A stretch of 60,007 nucleotides of DNA from Oscillospiraceae bacterium. GTDB taxonomy: Bacteria; Bacillota; Clostridia; Oscillospirales; Oscillospiraceae. Below, in pieces: positions 44,522 to 53,147 of the stretch (position 1 is the stretch's first letter; the number at the start of each line of letters is the position of its first letter). The stretch spans positions 1 to 60,007 of the forward strand of contig JAFQFP010000019.1 of the NCBI GenBank assembly GCA_017398625.1, in the 5' to 3' direction. Under the pieces are notes generated by a model. It was not told where the DNA came from, ran no database searches, and saw only the letters and a list, made by a program, of their open reading frames with translations. A program made the position numbers and the translations under genes.

Positions 44522-44794
44522 TTACACTAACTGCTCGGATAGGATCAATTCTTTTAATTGCTGAAATAGTGATTTATCAACCTCGCCCGTAAAAACGCCG
44601 GTAACGTCGTAGATAGTACCGCTTATTTCTTCGGACACAGTGATTTGCTTCGGGATATAGCAAACGGGAGTATTGTCGATTGCCATCGCCGATCTTGGCG
44701 TAACATATTCCAAGAGGTCAATGGGGCTGCTTTCATCAATGCGCCCTGCACCTTTTCTCGAAAACATAATGGGTTCTATATTGACTTTTTTCAT
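44522..44794 (-). CDS. Small conserved-looking protein of the element, unknown
   Basis: 90 residues, soluble, with no motif I recognise (MKKVNIEPIMFSRKGAGRID ... TPRSAMAIDNTPVCYIP). The start at 44794 follows the ParB stop by 10 nt with AAGGTGA upstream; an in-frame ATG at 44818 lies inside the end of parB. It sits between parB and the recombinase, so a role in excision or recombinase control is possible but not shown. Confidence 0.65.
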   Translation of the reverse strand: MKKVNIEPIMFSRKGAGRIDESSPIDLLEYVTPRSAMAIDNTPVCYIPKQITVSEEISGTIYDVTGVFTGEVDKSLFQQLKELILSEQLV

Positions 44795-44804
44795 ATACTT
44801 CACC

Positions 44805-45665
44805 TTACCTTTCATCACGGTTACGCTGACGGATCAGGAATTTGCGGTAATGCTCACAAGCCTTCAAAACAAAATCCTCAGCCTGCTTTGCGTTGGCGTT
44901 AGGGACATATTGGCGTATGCGTTCCATTGGGACTTTGAACATTTCCCGCTGATTGGCTTTTTCCTCACTCATCACGGCGGCAATCACTTCGGGAGTAAGA
45001 CCGTCCTCTTGGCTTATCTTCTTAAAGCGGCAAGCCTGCGAGAGTGACGGGGTGCAATCGTTCAGTTCCATCTGTTCCAAAAGGTCGTACTGTTCCTGCT
45101 CATTGAGATAGGAAAGCTCAACGGCGGGAGTAAAGGAAATACGCCCATCATCCACATATTGCAGAATTTCGGGGATAAGGTTGGTAAGGCGGATATAACG
45201 GCGGACTTGATTTTTGCTATCGCCCGTTTCTGCACCTACAAGGTCGGCGGTTTCTAACTTCCCACCAAGTTGGTCGGAAGTTAAATCACTACGCCATCCC
45301 TGATGCTTCATAGCTTCGAGCTTCATTTTATAAGCAAAGGCTTTTTCGCTCGGCAGAATATGCTCTCGATGGAGATTGCTATCCACGAGTACAATCGCCG
45401 CCGCATCACGGTCAAGGGAAACAACTAAAGCAGGGACTTCGGTAATCCCTGCCTTTCTGCTTGCCATAACCCGTCTGTGACCGGATATGATCTCATATTC
45501 GTCTGTGGTATTTTCCAAGGGGCGGACTATAATGGGAGATACAACGCCGTGCGCCTTAATGCTTTCGGCAAGGGCATCCATTTCTTCATTGTCCTGCACC
45601 TTGTAGGGGTGGTTCTCAAAGGGGTGTAGTTTCTCAATAGAGATATTTTTCTTAGTATTTTTCAT
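44805..45665 (-). CDS. ParB/Spo0J-family DNA-binding protein
   Basis: 286 residues. The N-terminal ParB nuclease-like fold has SIEKLHPFENHPYKV, ADSIKAHGVVSPIIVRP-type text (here AESIKAHGVVSPIIVRP), YEIISGHRRVMASRKAG and DSNLHREHILPSEKAFAYK. A helix-turn-helix region follows (KNQVRRYIRLTNLIPE). Such proteins on clostridial elements may act in partition or in controlling transfer genes. No ParA is nearby. Its start overlaps the relaxase stop by 4 nt (ATGA). Confidence 0.9.
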   Translation of the reverse strand: MKNTKKNISIEKLHPFENHPYKVQDNEEMDALAESIKAHGVVSPIIVRPLENTTDEYEIISGHRRVMASRKAGITEVPALVVSLDRDAAAIVLVDSNLHREHILPSEKAFAYKMKLEAMKHQGWRSDLTSDQLGGKLETADLVGAETGDSKNQVRRYIRLTNLIPEILQYVDDGRISFTPAVELSYLNEQEQYDLLEQMELNDCTPSLSQACRFKKISQEDGLTPEVIAAVMSEEKANQREMFKVPMERIRQYVPNANAKQAEDFVLKACEHYRKFLIRQRNRDER

Positions 45666-47035
45666 CGTTCATAACCTCGTTCTTTCTTTTTAATTAAACC
45701 GTTGTGTTTCAGTTCGATATTGCGCTCGGCATCAAGCAGTTCCTTAATTCTCGGAATATGCTCCTCAATGCGCAGGGCGACTTTTAATTCTTTTCGCAAG
45801 GGAGTAATTCTTGCGGTGATCTTCTTTGCCTGCTCCTTCAGAGCGGCATCTTCCTCCGGTGTTTTCACACGGCGTAGTTTTAGCCGCAGGGCATACCGTT
45901 CCTGCTCCAATGCTGAGATACGGGAAGATAAGTTCTCTTGAAATGACAAAAGCTCCTTTGGCGACTCAATGTGGTTGTCGCAAAGGAGCTTGTATTCCTC
46001 GATATATTTATCTAATTTCTGTACCTCTGTCCGCATCATCGGAGAGAGTGGGCGGTTGTCCGCTTCTTGGATGTTGCTACCCGTGCAGAGCTTCAAGATT
46101 TCAATGAACAGTTCAAATAATAACTGTACCGTATCCTTCCGCTGTGCCTGCCGCAGTTGGTATTCAAAATTAAGCAGCGGCGCACGTTTCCATTTAGGTG
46201 TTATCAGCACACACAGTTCAGGGAGCCGTTGGTTCGCAACAAGTTTTTCTCTCATTGCCTCCCGTGAATATTTTTCTCCAAGACCTGATATGCGCACCGC
46301 CCGTTTCCATCCGTCTGCTATAACGGAAGGATGTTCATAACGGAAGTCACGCTCAAATCTGTACCCAAGGCATTTAAGGTAATATTCAAATTCCTTGAAG
46401 GTACAGCATTTGGAAAGTGCTTCATCTACGTCACGGCGTAGTATATCTCGATGGGTGAGCTTGCCGGAGTTGCGTATCCAATATTCCTTTTTGTTGCTGT
46501 AAAATTTATGGCTTTGGATCACCGATTTATTTCTTGCCGCACAGATGGAATCGGATATTTTGCGAAGCTCCAGCCTATCACCGATACCGTTACGGAACTT
46601 CTTGCCGTCCACAAAGGAAACGCTGTTAATGACAAAGTGATTGTGGATGTTATCGGTATTCAGGTGGGTAGTGACTACCACCTGATATTTGCCACCCCAC
46701 ATCTGCCGTGCGGTTTCCATTCCTATTTGGTGTGCTTCAACGGGTGTGACCTCACCTGCGGCAAAGCTCTGATACCCGTGATAAGCGATATTTTTGCCAC
46801 GTTCACCGAAACGGCGCTTAACGGCAATCATTTCGTTGTAGGCGTTATGCTTGGAGCAGTTGATACCCGATACAAACATCGTTTGGTCGGTTTTATCATC
46901 ATTCTCCACATAGCGGATGGCGGCATACAGATCTTCGTCAAGGTATTCCTTTGCGGTGGTTTTGTCGGGATTGTTGGCGTAGTCGATAACTTCCTTTAAC
47001 CGTCCTCTGACGGGCCAAAAGCCTGTGGTTGCCAT
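45662..47035 (-). CDS. MobP-type relaxase (MobA/VirD2 family)
   Basis: 457 residues. The HUH metal motif is THLNTDNIHNHFVIN (His124, His131, His133). The N-terminal GRLKEVIDYANNPDKT contains Tyr19, a candidate nicking tyrosine. The C-terminal half is charged and helical (about 330-455) and may contact other transfer proteins. It should nick oriT and lead the transferred strand. It overlaps mobC by 40 nt and parB by 4 nt, forming one operon. Confidence 0.93.
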   Translation of the reverse strand: MATTGFWPVRGRLKEVIDYANNPDKTTAKEYLDEDLYAAIRYVENDDKTDQTMFVSGINCSKHNAYNEMIAVKRRFGERGKNIAYHGYQSFAAGEVTPVEAHQIGMETARQMWGGKYQVVVTTHLNTDNIHNHFVINSVSFVDGKKFRNGIGDRLELRKISDSICAARNKSVIQSHKFYSNKKEYWIRNSGKLTHRDILRRDVDEALSKCCTFKEFEYYLKCLGYRFERDFRYEHPSVIADGWKRAVRISGLGEKYSREAMREKLVANQRLPELCVLITPKWKRAPLLNFEYQLRQAQRKDTVQLLFELFIEILKLCTGSNIQEADNRPLSPMMRTEVQKLDKYIEEYKLLCDNHIESPKELLSFQENLSSRISALEQERYALRLKLRRVKTPEEDAALKEQAKKITARITPLRKELKVALRIEEHIPRIKELLDAERNIELKHNGLIKKKERGYER

Positions 47036-47322
47036 TTGCGCATATTCTCCTTTCTCGGTGTAATAAGCTCTGCCGATATATCCTTTAATAAGGTCAGTGC
47101 CGCTGCATTCACTTCCGCAGAGAATGGTTGCTCAATAAGAACATCCAACCTTTCGCAGAAATGAAAAAGAGCATCGGGCGGAGTCAGCTTCGGCTCATAT
47201 CCCAATGCTCTTTGACGGAGGTATTCGGTTGTAGAAAGTCCGCACCGTTTGGCAAGGTCGCTGATGCGTTCCTTCTCCTTTTGGGTAACACGGGCGACGA
47301 TCCGTATATCTTGTTTTTTCAT
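46996..47322 (-). CDS. mobC: MobC-like relaxosome accessory protein
   Basis: 108 residues with a ribbon-helix-helix-like start (IRIVARVTQKEKERISDLAKRCGLSTTEYLRQRALG) typical of MobC. It binds near oriT and helps the relaxase open DNA. It is first in the mobC-relaxase-parB operon and directly follows the hairpin-rich oriT candidate. The 40-nt overlap with the relaxase gene is unusually long. AAAGGA precedes the ATG. Confidence 0.85.
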   Translation of the reverse strand: MKKQDIRIVARVTQKEKERISDLAKRCGLSTTEYLRQRALGYEPKLTPPDALFHFCERLDVLIEQPFSAEVNAAALTLLKDISAELITPRKENMRKWQPQAFGPSEDG

Positions 47323-47347
47323 AACATCATCCTTTCATAATGGGGTA

Positions 47348-47463
47348 TTAGGGGTTATCCCCTAAAGAGTCCGCCATAATGCTTATGGCGGCAAGCGACA
47401 TTTGGCACACAAATGTCCTGCTTGTTACGGTGTAAGACACACGCCTATGGGCGTATGCCTTAC
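47348..47463. other. oriT candidate: four consecutive inverted repeats upstream of mobC
   Basis: TTAGGGG/CCCCTAA (47348-47365), CCGCCATAA/TTATGGCGG (47371-47391), GACATTTG/CAAATGTC (47397-47417) and an interrupted palindrome GTAAG-CA-ACGCC with GGCGT-TG-CTTAC (47432-47463). No gene is supported in 47323-47674. The placement beside mobC-relaxase fits an origin of transfer. The nic site cannot be assigned. Confidence 0.6.
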
Positions 47464-47546
47464 ATTCTCCGTGACTTGCACCGTGAGGGAGCGACCTCAT
47501 ACCGTTCTTGTTGGTGCAAATCTTTCGATTGGTTCTACTTCTCTTT

Positions 47547-47585
47547 AATACTGACACCACATTTTATGTGAGTGCCGTCAGTATT
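47547..47585 (-). terminator. Hairpin between the ParMR genes and the oriT region
   Basis: AATACTGAC (47547-47555) with GTCAGTATT (47577-47585), and CACAT/ATGTG inside. It could terminate parMR transcription or be an additional oriT arm. Confidence 0.45.
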
Positions 47586-47674
47586 GCGAAATAGTGGAAC
47601 CATTAGGGTTAGTGGAGGCAATTCCTTTGGATATTGCCATCACAATACCGTCAAAAGCAGGGATAAGTGTCACC

Positions 47675-48001
47675 TTAGAAGCTATCAAGGAAATCGAGTA
47701 CCGCTTCTTCGGTTTCAGCTTTGTTTTCTTTTTCGGCGGGTGTTTGTGCTGAGGGTGTCTGCACAAACTGTAATAGACCGCCAAGAGGATTGATTTTTGC
47801 CGTTTCCTCTCGGATGGTAGAGATAACCCTTTCAAGGAAAGCATCTTCAGTTGCCATCCTTTCGGATAAGTCCATAAATCCGCATATAGCAGAAATGACC
47901 GCCTTGCTGTACGATTTATCTGCGCTTTGCAGATACTCATACGCCTTGCGGTCATTTTCCTTATCTAAATTGAAACGGATTTTTACATTTTTAACGCTCA
48001 T
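47675..48001 (-). CDS. ParR-like centromere-binding protein
   Basis: 108 residues. N-terminal KNVKIRFNLDKENDRKAYEYLQ fits a ribbon-helix-helix DNA-binding arm, and the acidic C-terminus (ETEEAVLDFLDSF) resembles tails by which ParR proteins hold ParM filaments. Its start overlaps the ParM-like gene by 4 nt. The call rests mainly on context and general layout. Confidence 0.65.
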   Translation of the reverse strand: MSVKNVKIRFNLDKENDRKAYEYLQSADKSYSKAVISAICGFMDLSERMATEDAFLERVISTIREETAKINPLGGLLQFVQTPSAQTPAEKENKAETEEAVLDFLDSF

Positions 48002-48924
48002 ACCACACCGCCGTTTCTGTTAAGGGTGACGAGCGCCATATACTCATATCCCTTTGCGGTTGCGCAAATATCCTCGTTGATAATTACTCTGCTTTTATCA
48101 TATTCAGCGAAGTTGCGGATAAGGCAACCACCGCCGCCGACCACATAGAGCTTCATCAGTTTAGGATCATAGTCGTGTTCACGCAAACGGCGGAAGATAC
48201 CGGCGGTGTATTCCTTTGCGGTCTTGATAACCGTATCAAGATACTGACCGTCAATATCCGCCGTGCCTTTCTTCAAAATCTCCGTAATGATAGTATCATC
48301 AAGGGTGGCGTGGTGCAGTTTCATCATCTGCTCTCGAATAAGCAAAGCGCACAGATGAGTGCCGTATTTTTCGGTAAACATACGCTGTGCATCAGGCTTC
48401 TTATTTACGATCCGAAGAAGGTTCATTGTACCGTTTCCAATATCGCAGAGCATATTTACGCCCTTAAAATCACTGAGCTTTTCGGCAACGGCGGCGAACC
48501 CCTGCGGATAGATTTCCGCACCGACGATTTTAATGCGGTATTCCGTGTTGCGGAAGGTAAAGCTGACATCGCTGTGCTGAAGCAGATATTTCTTGAAGTC
48601 TGCCTTTTGCTCACTTACCCAAGTTAAGGGTAGTCCTGCGGCGATGAACACGGCGGCATCGGTAATACGCTCCCGTCTGAGTTCTCTTGCGATAGCGGCA
48701 AGGGTGAGAACGTAATAATCTTCGTCGTTAAACTTATCCGCCGTAAATTCCTTATGACCAACACCGATGGAATAATACTTGCTGTTCCATACGAGAAGGT
48801 CGCTGACAAAGGTGGGTTCGGTATCGCTTTTCATAAGTCCGGTAGGAAAACAGCAGTTTGCCGTTTTCATATTCCCATATCCGTGATCGATACCGATAAC
48901 ATACATTTCATTAAATTTCTTCAT
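47998..48924 (-). CDS. parM: ParM/StbA-like actin-fold ATPase
   Basis: 308 residues. Actin-fold phosphate loops are YVIGIDHGYGNMKTAN at the start and NMLCDIGNGTMNLLRI near 158-173; the adenosine loop is LYVVGGGGCLIRNF near 260-273. ParM-type proteins form filaments that push DNA copies apart. Finding it on an integrated element suggests the excised circle is maintained for some time. AAAGGAG lies 9 nt before the ATG. Confidence 0.88.
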   Translation of the reverse strand: MKKFNEMYVIGIDHGYGNMKTANCCFPTGLMKSDTEPTFVSDLLVWNSKYYSIGVGHKEFTADKFNDEDYYVLTLAAIARELRRERITDAAVFIAAGLPLTWVSEQKADFKKYLLQHSDVSFTFRNTEYRIKIVGAEIYPQGFAAVAEKLSDFKGVNMLCDIGNGTMNLLRIVNKKPDAQRMFTEKYGTHLCALLIREQMMKLHHATLDDTIITEILKKGTADIDGQYLDTVIKTAKEYTAGIFRRLREHDYDPKLMKLYVVGGGGCLIRNFAEYDKSRVIINEDICATAKGYEYMALVTLNRNGGVV

Positions 48925-48942
48925 TTTACATTTCTCCTTTTC

Positions 48943-49173
48943 TTACTTTAATTTGTTGAGTTTCTTGATTTGTTCGTACAGTTCCTTATCTGCGGGAAGT
49001 ACAGCTCTTTTGAAATAGTTGCAGTAAATTCCCGAACAACTGATGATTTGTACGCATTTATGCGGTTCTCCGTCATCAAGCAAAATGCAGTTGCCACGAT
49101 CATAGCAACTGCATAAGGTTTTTACTAATTTATTTACCCGCCTGAGATGCGACGGATGGATCTTCCATACCAT
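48943..49173 (-). CDS. Cysteine-rich VLP-domain protein
   Basis: 76 residues. The spacing CSCYDRGNCILLDDGEPHKC ... SCSGIYCNYFKRAVLPAD matches the Cys_rich_VLP domain, named after its conserved C-terminal V/A-LP. Six or seven cysteines may bind metal. The domain is common on clostridial conjugative elements and its function is unknown. AAGGAGG lies 8 nt before the start, and the ParM-like gene follows 18 nt after its stop. Confidence 0.8.
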   Translation of the reverse strand: MVWKIHPSHLRRVNKLVKTLCSCYDRGNCILLDDGEPHKCVQIISCSGIYCNYFKRAVLPADKELYEQIKKLNKLK

Positions 49174-49206
49174 TTGCTTTTCCTCCTTTTGATTTTGGGC
49201 ATAAAA

Positions 49207-49241
49207 ATAACACCTACCGATTTTTCATCAATAGGTGTTAT
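49207..49241 (-). terminator. Terminator after the HTH protein
   Basis: ATAACACCTA with TAGGTGTTAT, 15-base loop, followed on the minus strand by TTTTTATG. It overlaps the last base of the stop codon of the gene at 49241. Confidence 0.75.
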
Positions 49242-50137
49242 CAAGTGATTTTTCTGTTTTCAAAGCCGTAATCTTCGCCGGTAAACTTTTCATAAGCCAA
49301 ACCGATCTTGCGAATACGCTTTAGAACGCCGCTATGATTTTTGTAGCCGAGCTTTTCGGCAATTTCTTCAAGCGTATCGCCCTCCATACGCATTTGGAGA
49401 ATTGCCATATCTTTTTCTGTCAGCGTTGCCTTAAACTGCTCTACCAAAATTTCGGAAGCAACGTTTTCTTCTACATCTTGTGAAGCATCAGGCTCGTCCC
49501 ACTCCTGACCGTTGTGGCTCTCAGCATAGTTTTCTTTGAATTCCTCAAGGGAAATCATGGGATGCTTGGTTCGGGTGTGATACCATTTACGATGAAAGTC
49601 TGTCTTTGGGCGACTGTTCCGAAAATCGAAATCCTCAAAGCATCTGAATTCTTCCGCTGTTTGTATGGCGGCAGTCATATTATGCTTTTTCATTGCTCTC
49701 GGCACAATATACCGCAAATAAACATCGAGTTCTTCTTCGGTTACATACCCGAATTCCTCATTGCAATTTTGGAACAAGTTATTTACTGTGGGAACAATAC
49801 CCTCGTCCATAAGTTCCTGAACCCAATAACCGGGCGAATGAGCAAAAATCCAAGCAGGATCATAACCGGAATATATCTCCATATACTCACTATGTCCCAT
49901 ATACGGCCATACCATATATGCCGTCGCATCAATGATAAGCAGCAAAAACAGATCGCTTTCGATAAATTCGCACGCTTCTCGATTAGAGAATATCATACGT
50001 GGATTGCGTGGGATTGAATTTAATTCGGCGCCGCATTTTTGTAAAATGCTTTTGGGGATAAAATAGTAAAACGGAATATATTCCGAGTTGCGAAACGGTG
50101 TGGGTGGTCCATTTCGTCTTGTTAATAACAATGGCAT
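49241..50137 (-). CDS. Protein with a C-terminal sigma-region-4-like helix-turn-helix
   Basis: 298 residues. The first 200 residues (RNSEYIPFYYFIPKSIL ... FHRKWYHTRTKHP) match no family I know. The C-terminus (about 230-290, LTEKDMAILQMRMEGDTLEEIAEKLGYKNHSGVLKRIRKI) is a clear sigma-70 region 4 type HTH. Without a region 2 it is more likely an element-specific regulator than a sigma factor. The start at 50137 has AAAGGAGG 9 nt upstream. It lies upstream of the VLP and ParM genes and may control the element backbone. Confidence 0.75.
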   Translation of the reverse strand: MPLLLTRRNGPPTPFRNSEYIPFYYFIPKSILQKCGAELNSIPRNPRMIFSNREACEFIESDLFLLLIIDATAYMVWPYMGHSEYMEIYSGYDPAWIFAHSPGYWVQELMDEGIVPTVNNLFQNCNEEFGYVTEEELDVYLRYIVPRAMKKHNMTAAIQTAEEFRCFEDFDFRNSRPKTDFHRKWYHTRTKHPMISLEEFKENYAESHNGQEWDEPDASQDVEENVASEILVEQFKATLTEKDMAILQMRMEGDTLEEIAEKLGYKNHSGVLKRIRKIGLAYEKFTGEDYGFENRKIT

Positions 50138-50156
50138 TTTCTTTTGCCTCCTTTCC

Positions 50157-50230
50157 AGAGGATAGTGTCCTCTATTTATTATTCGACACAAGCAACATCA
50201 AATTGTTCCCGCCTTCTAAAAATAATTATA
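50157..50230 (-). promoter_or_regulatory. Promoter and hairpin upstream of the HTH protein gene
   Basis: A TATAAT lies at 50225-50230 (minus strand) with no good -35. AGAGGA/TCCTCT (50157-50173) forms an inverted repeat directly before the ribosome site and could be an operator for the HTH protein. Confidence 0.45.
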
Positions 50231-50277
50231 TCATATTTTTGTGTCCAATAAAACTCCCTTTGCCGAAAAAACAAAAA

Positions 50278-50322
50278 AGCCCCGTTAGGAATGCAGAAAT
50301 TACTGCGCTCCCAACGGGGCTT
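50278..50322 (-). terminator. Terminator of the cargo operon
   Basis: AAGCCCCGTT with AACGGGGCTT outside, GCAG/CTGC inside, followed on the minus strand by TTTTTTGTTTTTT. It begins 6 nt past the TetR stop. Confidence 0.85.
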
Positions 50323-50328
50323 GAATAA

Positions 50329-50781
50329 TTATTTAAATATCTTTTCGTATTCTCTTTTAATAATTACACCCATTTGTTCAGAGGACTCAACGCAACCGTC
50401 CTCAAACCACATTTTCGCAACGGAATAAGCGCCGTTTCTGAAAAAGATTGTTTTATAGTCAGAGGATACTTGGCTGACACCGAGTTTGAAATAAATTTTG
50501 AAAAAATCGGGATGTTCTTTTATGTATTCAAATATCCAAGAAAAATCATTTTCTTTATGCGGTTGCTCGGAGACCTGCTTTTCAATCTGAGCTGCATAAT
50601 CATTTGCCAAAGCAGCTACATCATTATAGTGAGCATAGAAGGTACTGCGCTCTATACCTGCAATCTCACATATATCTGTAACGGTAATGTCACGCAACTC
50701 TTTATTCTGAAGCAAGGAAGAAAAAGCTGCATTTATGCACTCCGTCATATCCCGATAGCGTTTATTGTTAGGGGTATTCAT
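50329..50781 (-). CDS. TetR/AcrR-family regulator
   Basis: 150 residues, short for the family (about 190). The HTH is ITVTDICEIAGIERSTFYAHYNDVAALA (about 32-59), followed by a shortened ligand region (WIFEYIKEHPDFFKIYFK), like the DhaS/TetR_C_7 subgroup. It is the last gene of the operon that begins with the response regulator, 10 nt after the two-helix protein gene. It may regulate the cargo in addition to the two-component system. Confidence 0.88.
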   Translation of the reverse strand: MNTPNNKRYRDMTECINAAFSSLLQNKELRDITVTDICEIAGIERSTFYAHYNDVAALANDYAAQIEKQVSEQPHKENDFSWIFEYIKEHPDFFKIYFKLGVSQVSSDYKTIFFRNGAYSVAKMWFEDGCVESSEQMGVIIKREYEKIFK

Positions 50782-50791
50782 ATAACCTTCC

Positions 50792-51193
50792 TCATTTCAT
50801 CAGCTCGTCTGTCAGACGAATAATTTCGGGTGCTATCTTTTCACGTTCCTTCTTTACAATACGATTGTAAAGCGGATAAGCAAGGCTCACAAGAACAATA
50901 CCGACAATACCGATTATAATCCCAAACAGCATAGCCATCCCTCTGTATGAACCGAGGATTTCACCCAAATTGGTCATTGCAAGACTCATTCCAAACCCTA
51001 AAATCAAAGCACCGATTACACCGAACACAAGAGAAACTGCCTGAGCTTTTTGTGTAACGCTTGCATCCAAGCGGCGAAGCTGTGCCATCTTATCTTCTGT
51101 TTCTTCAGGTGCGGCATACTTCTTTCTGATTGCCTTTATTTCATCCTGCTCTTTTGCGGAGTAGGTGTAATTAAATGTTTCTTTATTTTCCAT
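50792..51193 (-). CDS. Two-helix membrane protein, paralogue of 59635-60000
   Basis: 133 residues. A charged N-terminal helix (EQDEIKAIRKKYAAPEETEDK), then LRRLDASVTQKAQAVSLVFG, two membrane helices (about 53-75, 87-108), then YPLYNRIVKKEREKIAPEI. It shares the pattern LDA-x-V, VFG, GMSL-x-MT, IGIVG and YP-x-Y-x-RI with the protein at 59635-60000. Function unknown. It lies in the operon between the multi-span protein and TetR. Confidence 0.75.
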   Translation of the reverse strand: MENKETFNYTYSAKEQDEIKAIRKKYAAPEETEDKMAQLRRLDASVTQKAQAVSLVFGVIGALILGFGMSLAMTNLGEILGSYRGMAMLFGIIIGIVGIVLVSLAYPLYNRIVKKEREKIAPEIIRLTDELMK

Positions 51194-51205
51194 AATTCTT
51201 CCTCA

Positions 51206-52078
51206 CTATTTTAACGCTTTTAGCTTTTTACTGCTCTGCACGATCATATAAATCGCCATTATGATAATAAAAACAGATACGACACCACCAGTGCTACCGA
51301 GTAATATCTTGCGTGTCAAGGCATCGGTGCTGCCATCACCGAAGGTGGTCAGCATTGTGGATTCTAAAGTCAGCATTGAAACACAAGCGGCGGCAAGGCT
51401 GATTGCTTTTGATGCCGAGTAGACGGGACTGTTATATTTACGGTATTTTACCATATTGATGATTGCCATTGTGAATGCGGTAAAGGTATATGCTGCCATT
51501 GTAATGGTTGTGATTTCGTGGTGATGGAAAGTTCTGTTCCAGTACACCATAAAAAATACCATGACCGACAAAGTCAAGTTCATCAGCAGGAATACCCAGC
51601 CACAAGTGCGGTATTTAATAAGTTCTTCCTTCATTTTCTCGCCGGGTTTGTGTTTACTGGTATGGCGAACTAAGAAAAATCGCATCACGGCAAGGGCGAT
51701 ATAATATCCCGCCATAGAATAAAACCAAAATGTATGATGCCAAAAGCCAAGTCCTAATTGAAAAACGGCATAAGCGGTGTTCCAGATCAGTGTACCGTAA
51801 AGAGATACATTTACCCGAAGCCTTGTGTCGTCTTGCCATCTTCTTGCATATTTGTTTTCATCCTTAAAGGTCTTAAAGAAATGGATTAAGTACGGTATTT
51901 TGAAGCACCAGACCGTTAAGGTATAAAAAGCAAGCACGTAAGAAATAATAGCGGCTACCGACTCTGTTCCTAAAAACACCATTGAGTATACGAGAAATAC
52001 GGTGGCGATAGGAATTAAAATAATCATTATGGCGATGTGCGGAAACAGTAGGGCTTTTCCGAGCTTCTTCCAATCCAT
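51206..52078 (-). CDS. Multi-span membrane protein of the two-component operon
   Basis: 290 residues with about eight predicted helices (near 12-35, 38-60, 90-112, 117-135, 158-180, 187-208, 222-242, 255-280). A His-rich loop, NRTFHHHEIT, lies between helices 5 and 6. No family is recognised. Its start is 1 nt after the kinase stop, so it is probably translationally coupled and may sense or signal with the kinase. Confidence 0.75.
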   Translation of the reverse strand: MDWKKLGKALLFPHIAIMIILIPIATVFLVYSMVFLGTESVAAIISYVLAFYTLTVWCFKIPYLIHFFKTFKDENKYARRWQDDTRLRVNVSLYGTLIWNTAYAVFQLGLGFWHHTFWFYSMAGYYIALAVMRFFLVRHTSKHKPGEKMKEELIKYRTCGWVFLLMNLTLSVMVFFMVYWNRTFHHHEITTITMAAYTFTAFTMAIINMVKYRKYNSPVYSASKAISLAAACVSMLTLESTMLTTFGDGSTDALTRKILLGSTGGVVSVFIIIMAIYMIVQSSKKLKALK

Positions 52079-52079
52079 A

Positions 52080-53147
52080 TCAAGCCCTCCGTATTTTTAC
52101 GGTGAAGGTAGTTCCTACACCTACAGCACTTTCCACGCCGATCTCACCTTGCATAATGTCAACCACTCGCTTTACCAAAGCAAGACCAAGTCCGTTGCCC
52201 TGAGCCGAATGAGAGGTATCACCCTGATAGAATTTTTCAAAAATGTGTGCGCCAACCTCCGCAGTCATTCCGCAACCGGTATCCTTTACCTTTACAACGG
52301 CGTGATGCTCGGTAGCGCTAAGGCTGACAGTTACTGTGCCACCGGATTCAGTAAACTTAAAGGCGTTAGAAAAGAGGTTGTTCCATACAAGGCTCAAAAG
52401 TTCTTCGTCTGCTTTTACCTTGACATCCTCAGCAATATCGGTGTCAATTTCAATTTCTGCCTTTTCCCACACATTTTCAAACTGTAAAAGGCACTCGCAG
52501 AGTTGTTCGCCTAAATCAAATTCGGTAGTTTTCGGGTATATTTGCTGATTTTCAAGGCGGTTGAGCTTTAATATGTTTGTCATCATCTCTGCCATACGGC
52601 GAGAACCGTCGGTAACGCCTTTAGCATACTCGATGCGTTTTTCATCCGGTAAGTTATCCGCTTGTAAAAGCGTACCGTAGTTTTGCATAACGGCAAGGGG
52701 TGTTTTCATTTCGTGAGAAACATTGGCGATGAAATCGGTGCGCAGAGTTTCCAGACTGCCAAGTTCTTCTGCCATTTGGTTAATTGCTTCGGCAATCTGA
52801 TTGAACCCTTCCATACCGGAGCTTTCCATTGGCTTTATACGAACAGAAAAATCACCAGCCATAATCTTTTCAGTTGCTTCTATAATAGTTTTTGTCGGCC
52901 GTTCTACCATTATCTTACGACGAATGTAGTCTGCCATTTTAAAAAGAAACGTAATTAAAACAACATTCCAAAACGTTATTTTTGCGGCAACATTCACATT
53001 TTCAGGGGCGAGCGTGAATCCTACAGTATCTGCCAATATGTTGACAAACAACATAGTAGTACAGGATACTATGAATCCCACCGTTAAGAAGAAAAGAAAG
53101 AAACTGCTGATCGATCCCAATATGCTTTTCAGCGTTGGCTTTCTCAT
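52080..53147 (-). CDS. Sensor histidine kinase
   Basis: 355 residues. Two membrane helices (about 12-38, 55-72) enclose only about 16 outside residues, so it is an intramembrane-sensing type. A HAMP-like segment follows, then the H-box FIANVSHEMKTPLAV (His145), N-box LLSLVWNNLFSNAFKF, G1 VKVKDTGCGM and G2 GNGLGLALVKRVVD. The short loop is typical of BceS/NsrK-like kinases that respond to cell-wall antibiotics via a transporter. It overlaps the regulator gene by 4 nt. Confidence 0.93.
   Translation of the reverse strand: MRKPTLKSILGSISSFFLFFLTVGFIVSCTTMLFVNILADTVGFTLAPENVNVAAKITFWNVVLITFLFKMADYIRRKIMVERPTKTIIEATEKIMAGDFSVRIKPMESSGMEGFNQIAEAINQMAEELGSLETLRTDFIANVSHEMKTPLAVMQNYGTLLQADNLPDEKRIEYAKGVTDGSRRMAEMMTNILKLNRLENQQIYPKTTEFDLGEQLCECLLQFENVWEKAEIEIDTDIAEDVKVKADEELLSLVWNNLFSNAFKFTESGGTVTVSLSATEHHAVVKVKDTGCGMTAEVGAHIFEKFYQGDTSHSAQGNGLGLALVKRVVDIMQGEIGVESAVGVGTTFTVKIRRA

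Noticed and set aside
47348-47560. Possible 70-codon gene on the minus strand
   Set aside because: It covers the hairpin cluster proposed as oriT, lacks a ribosome site and has no protein-like pattern.
47578-47955. Possible 125-codon gene on the minus strand
   Set aside because: It is a shifted frame over the ParR-like gene, which has the overlap with parM and better composition.
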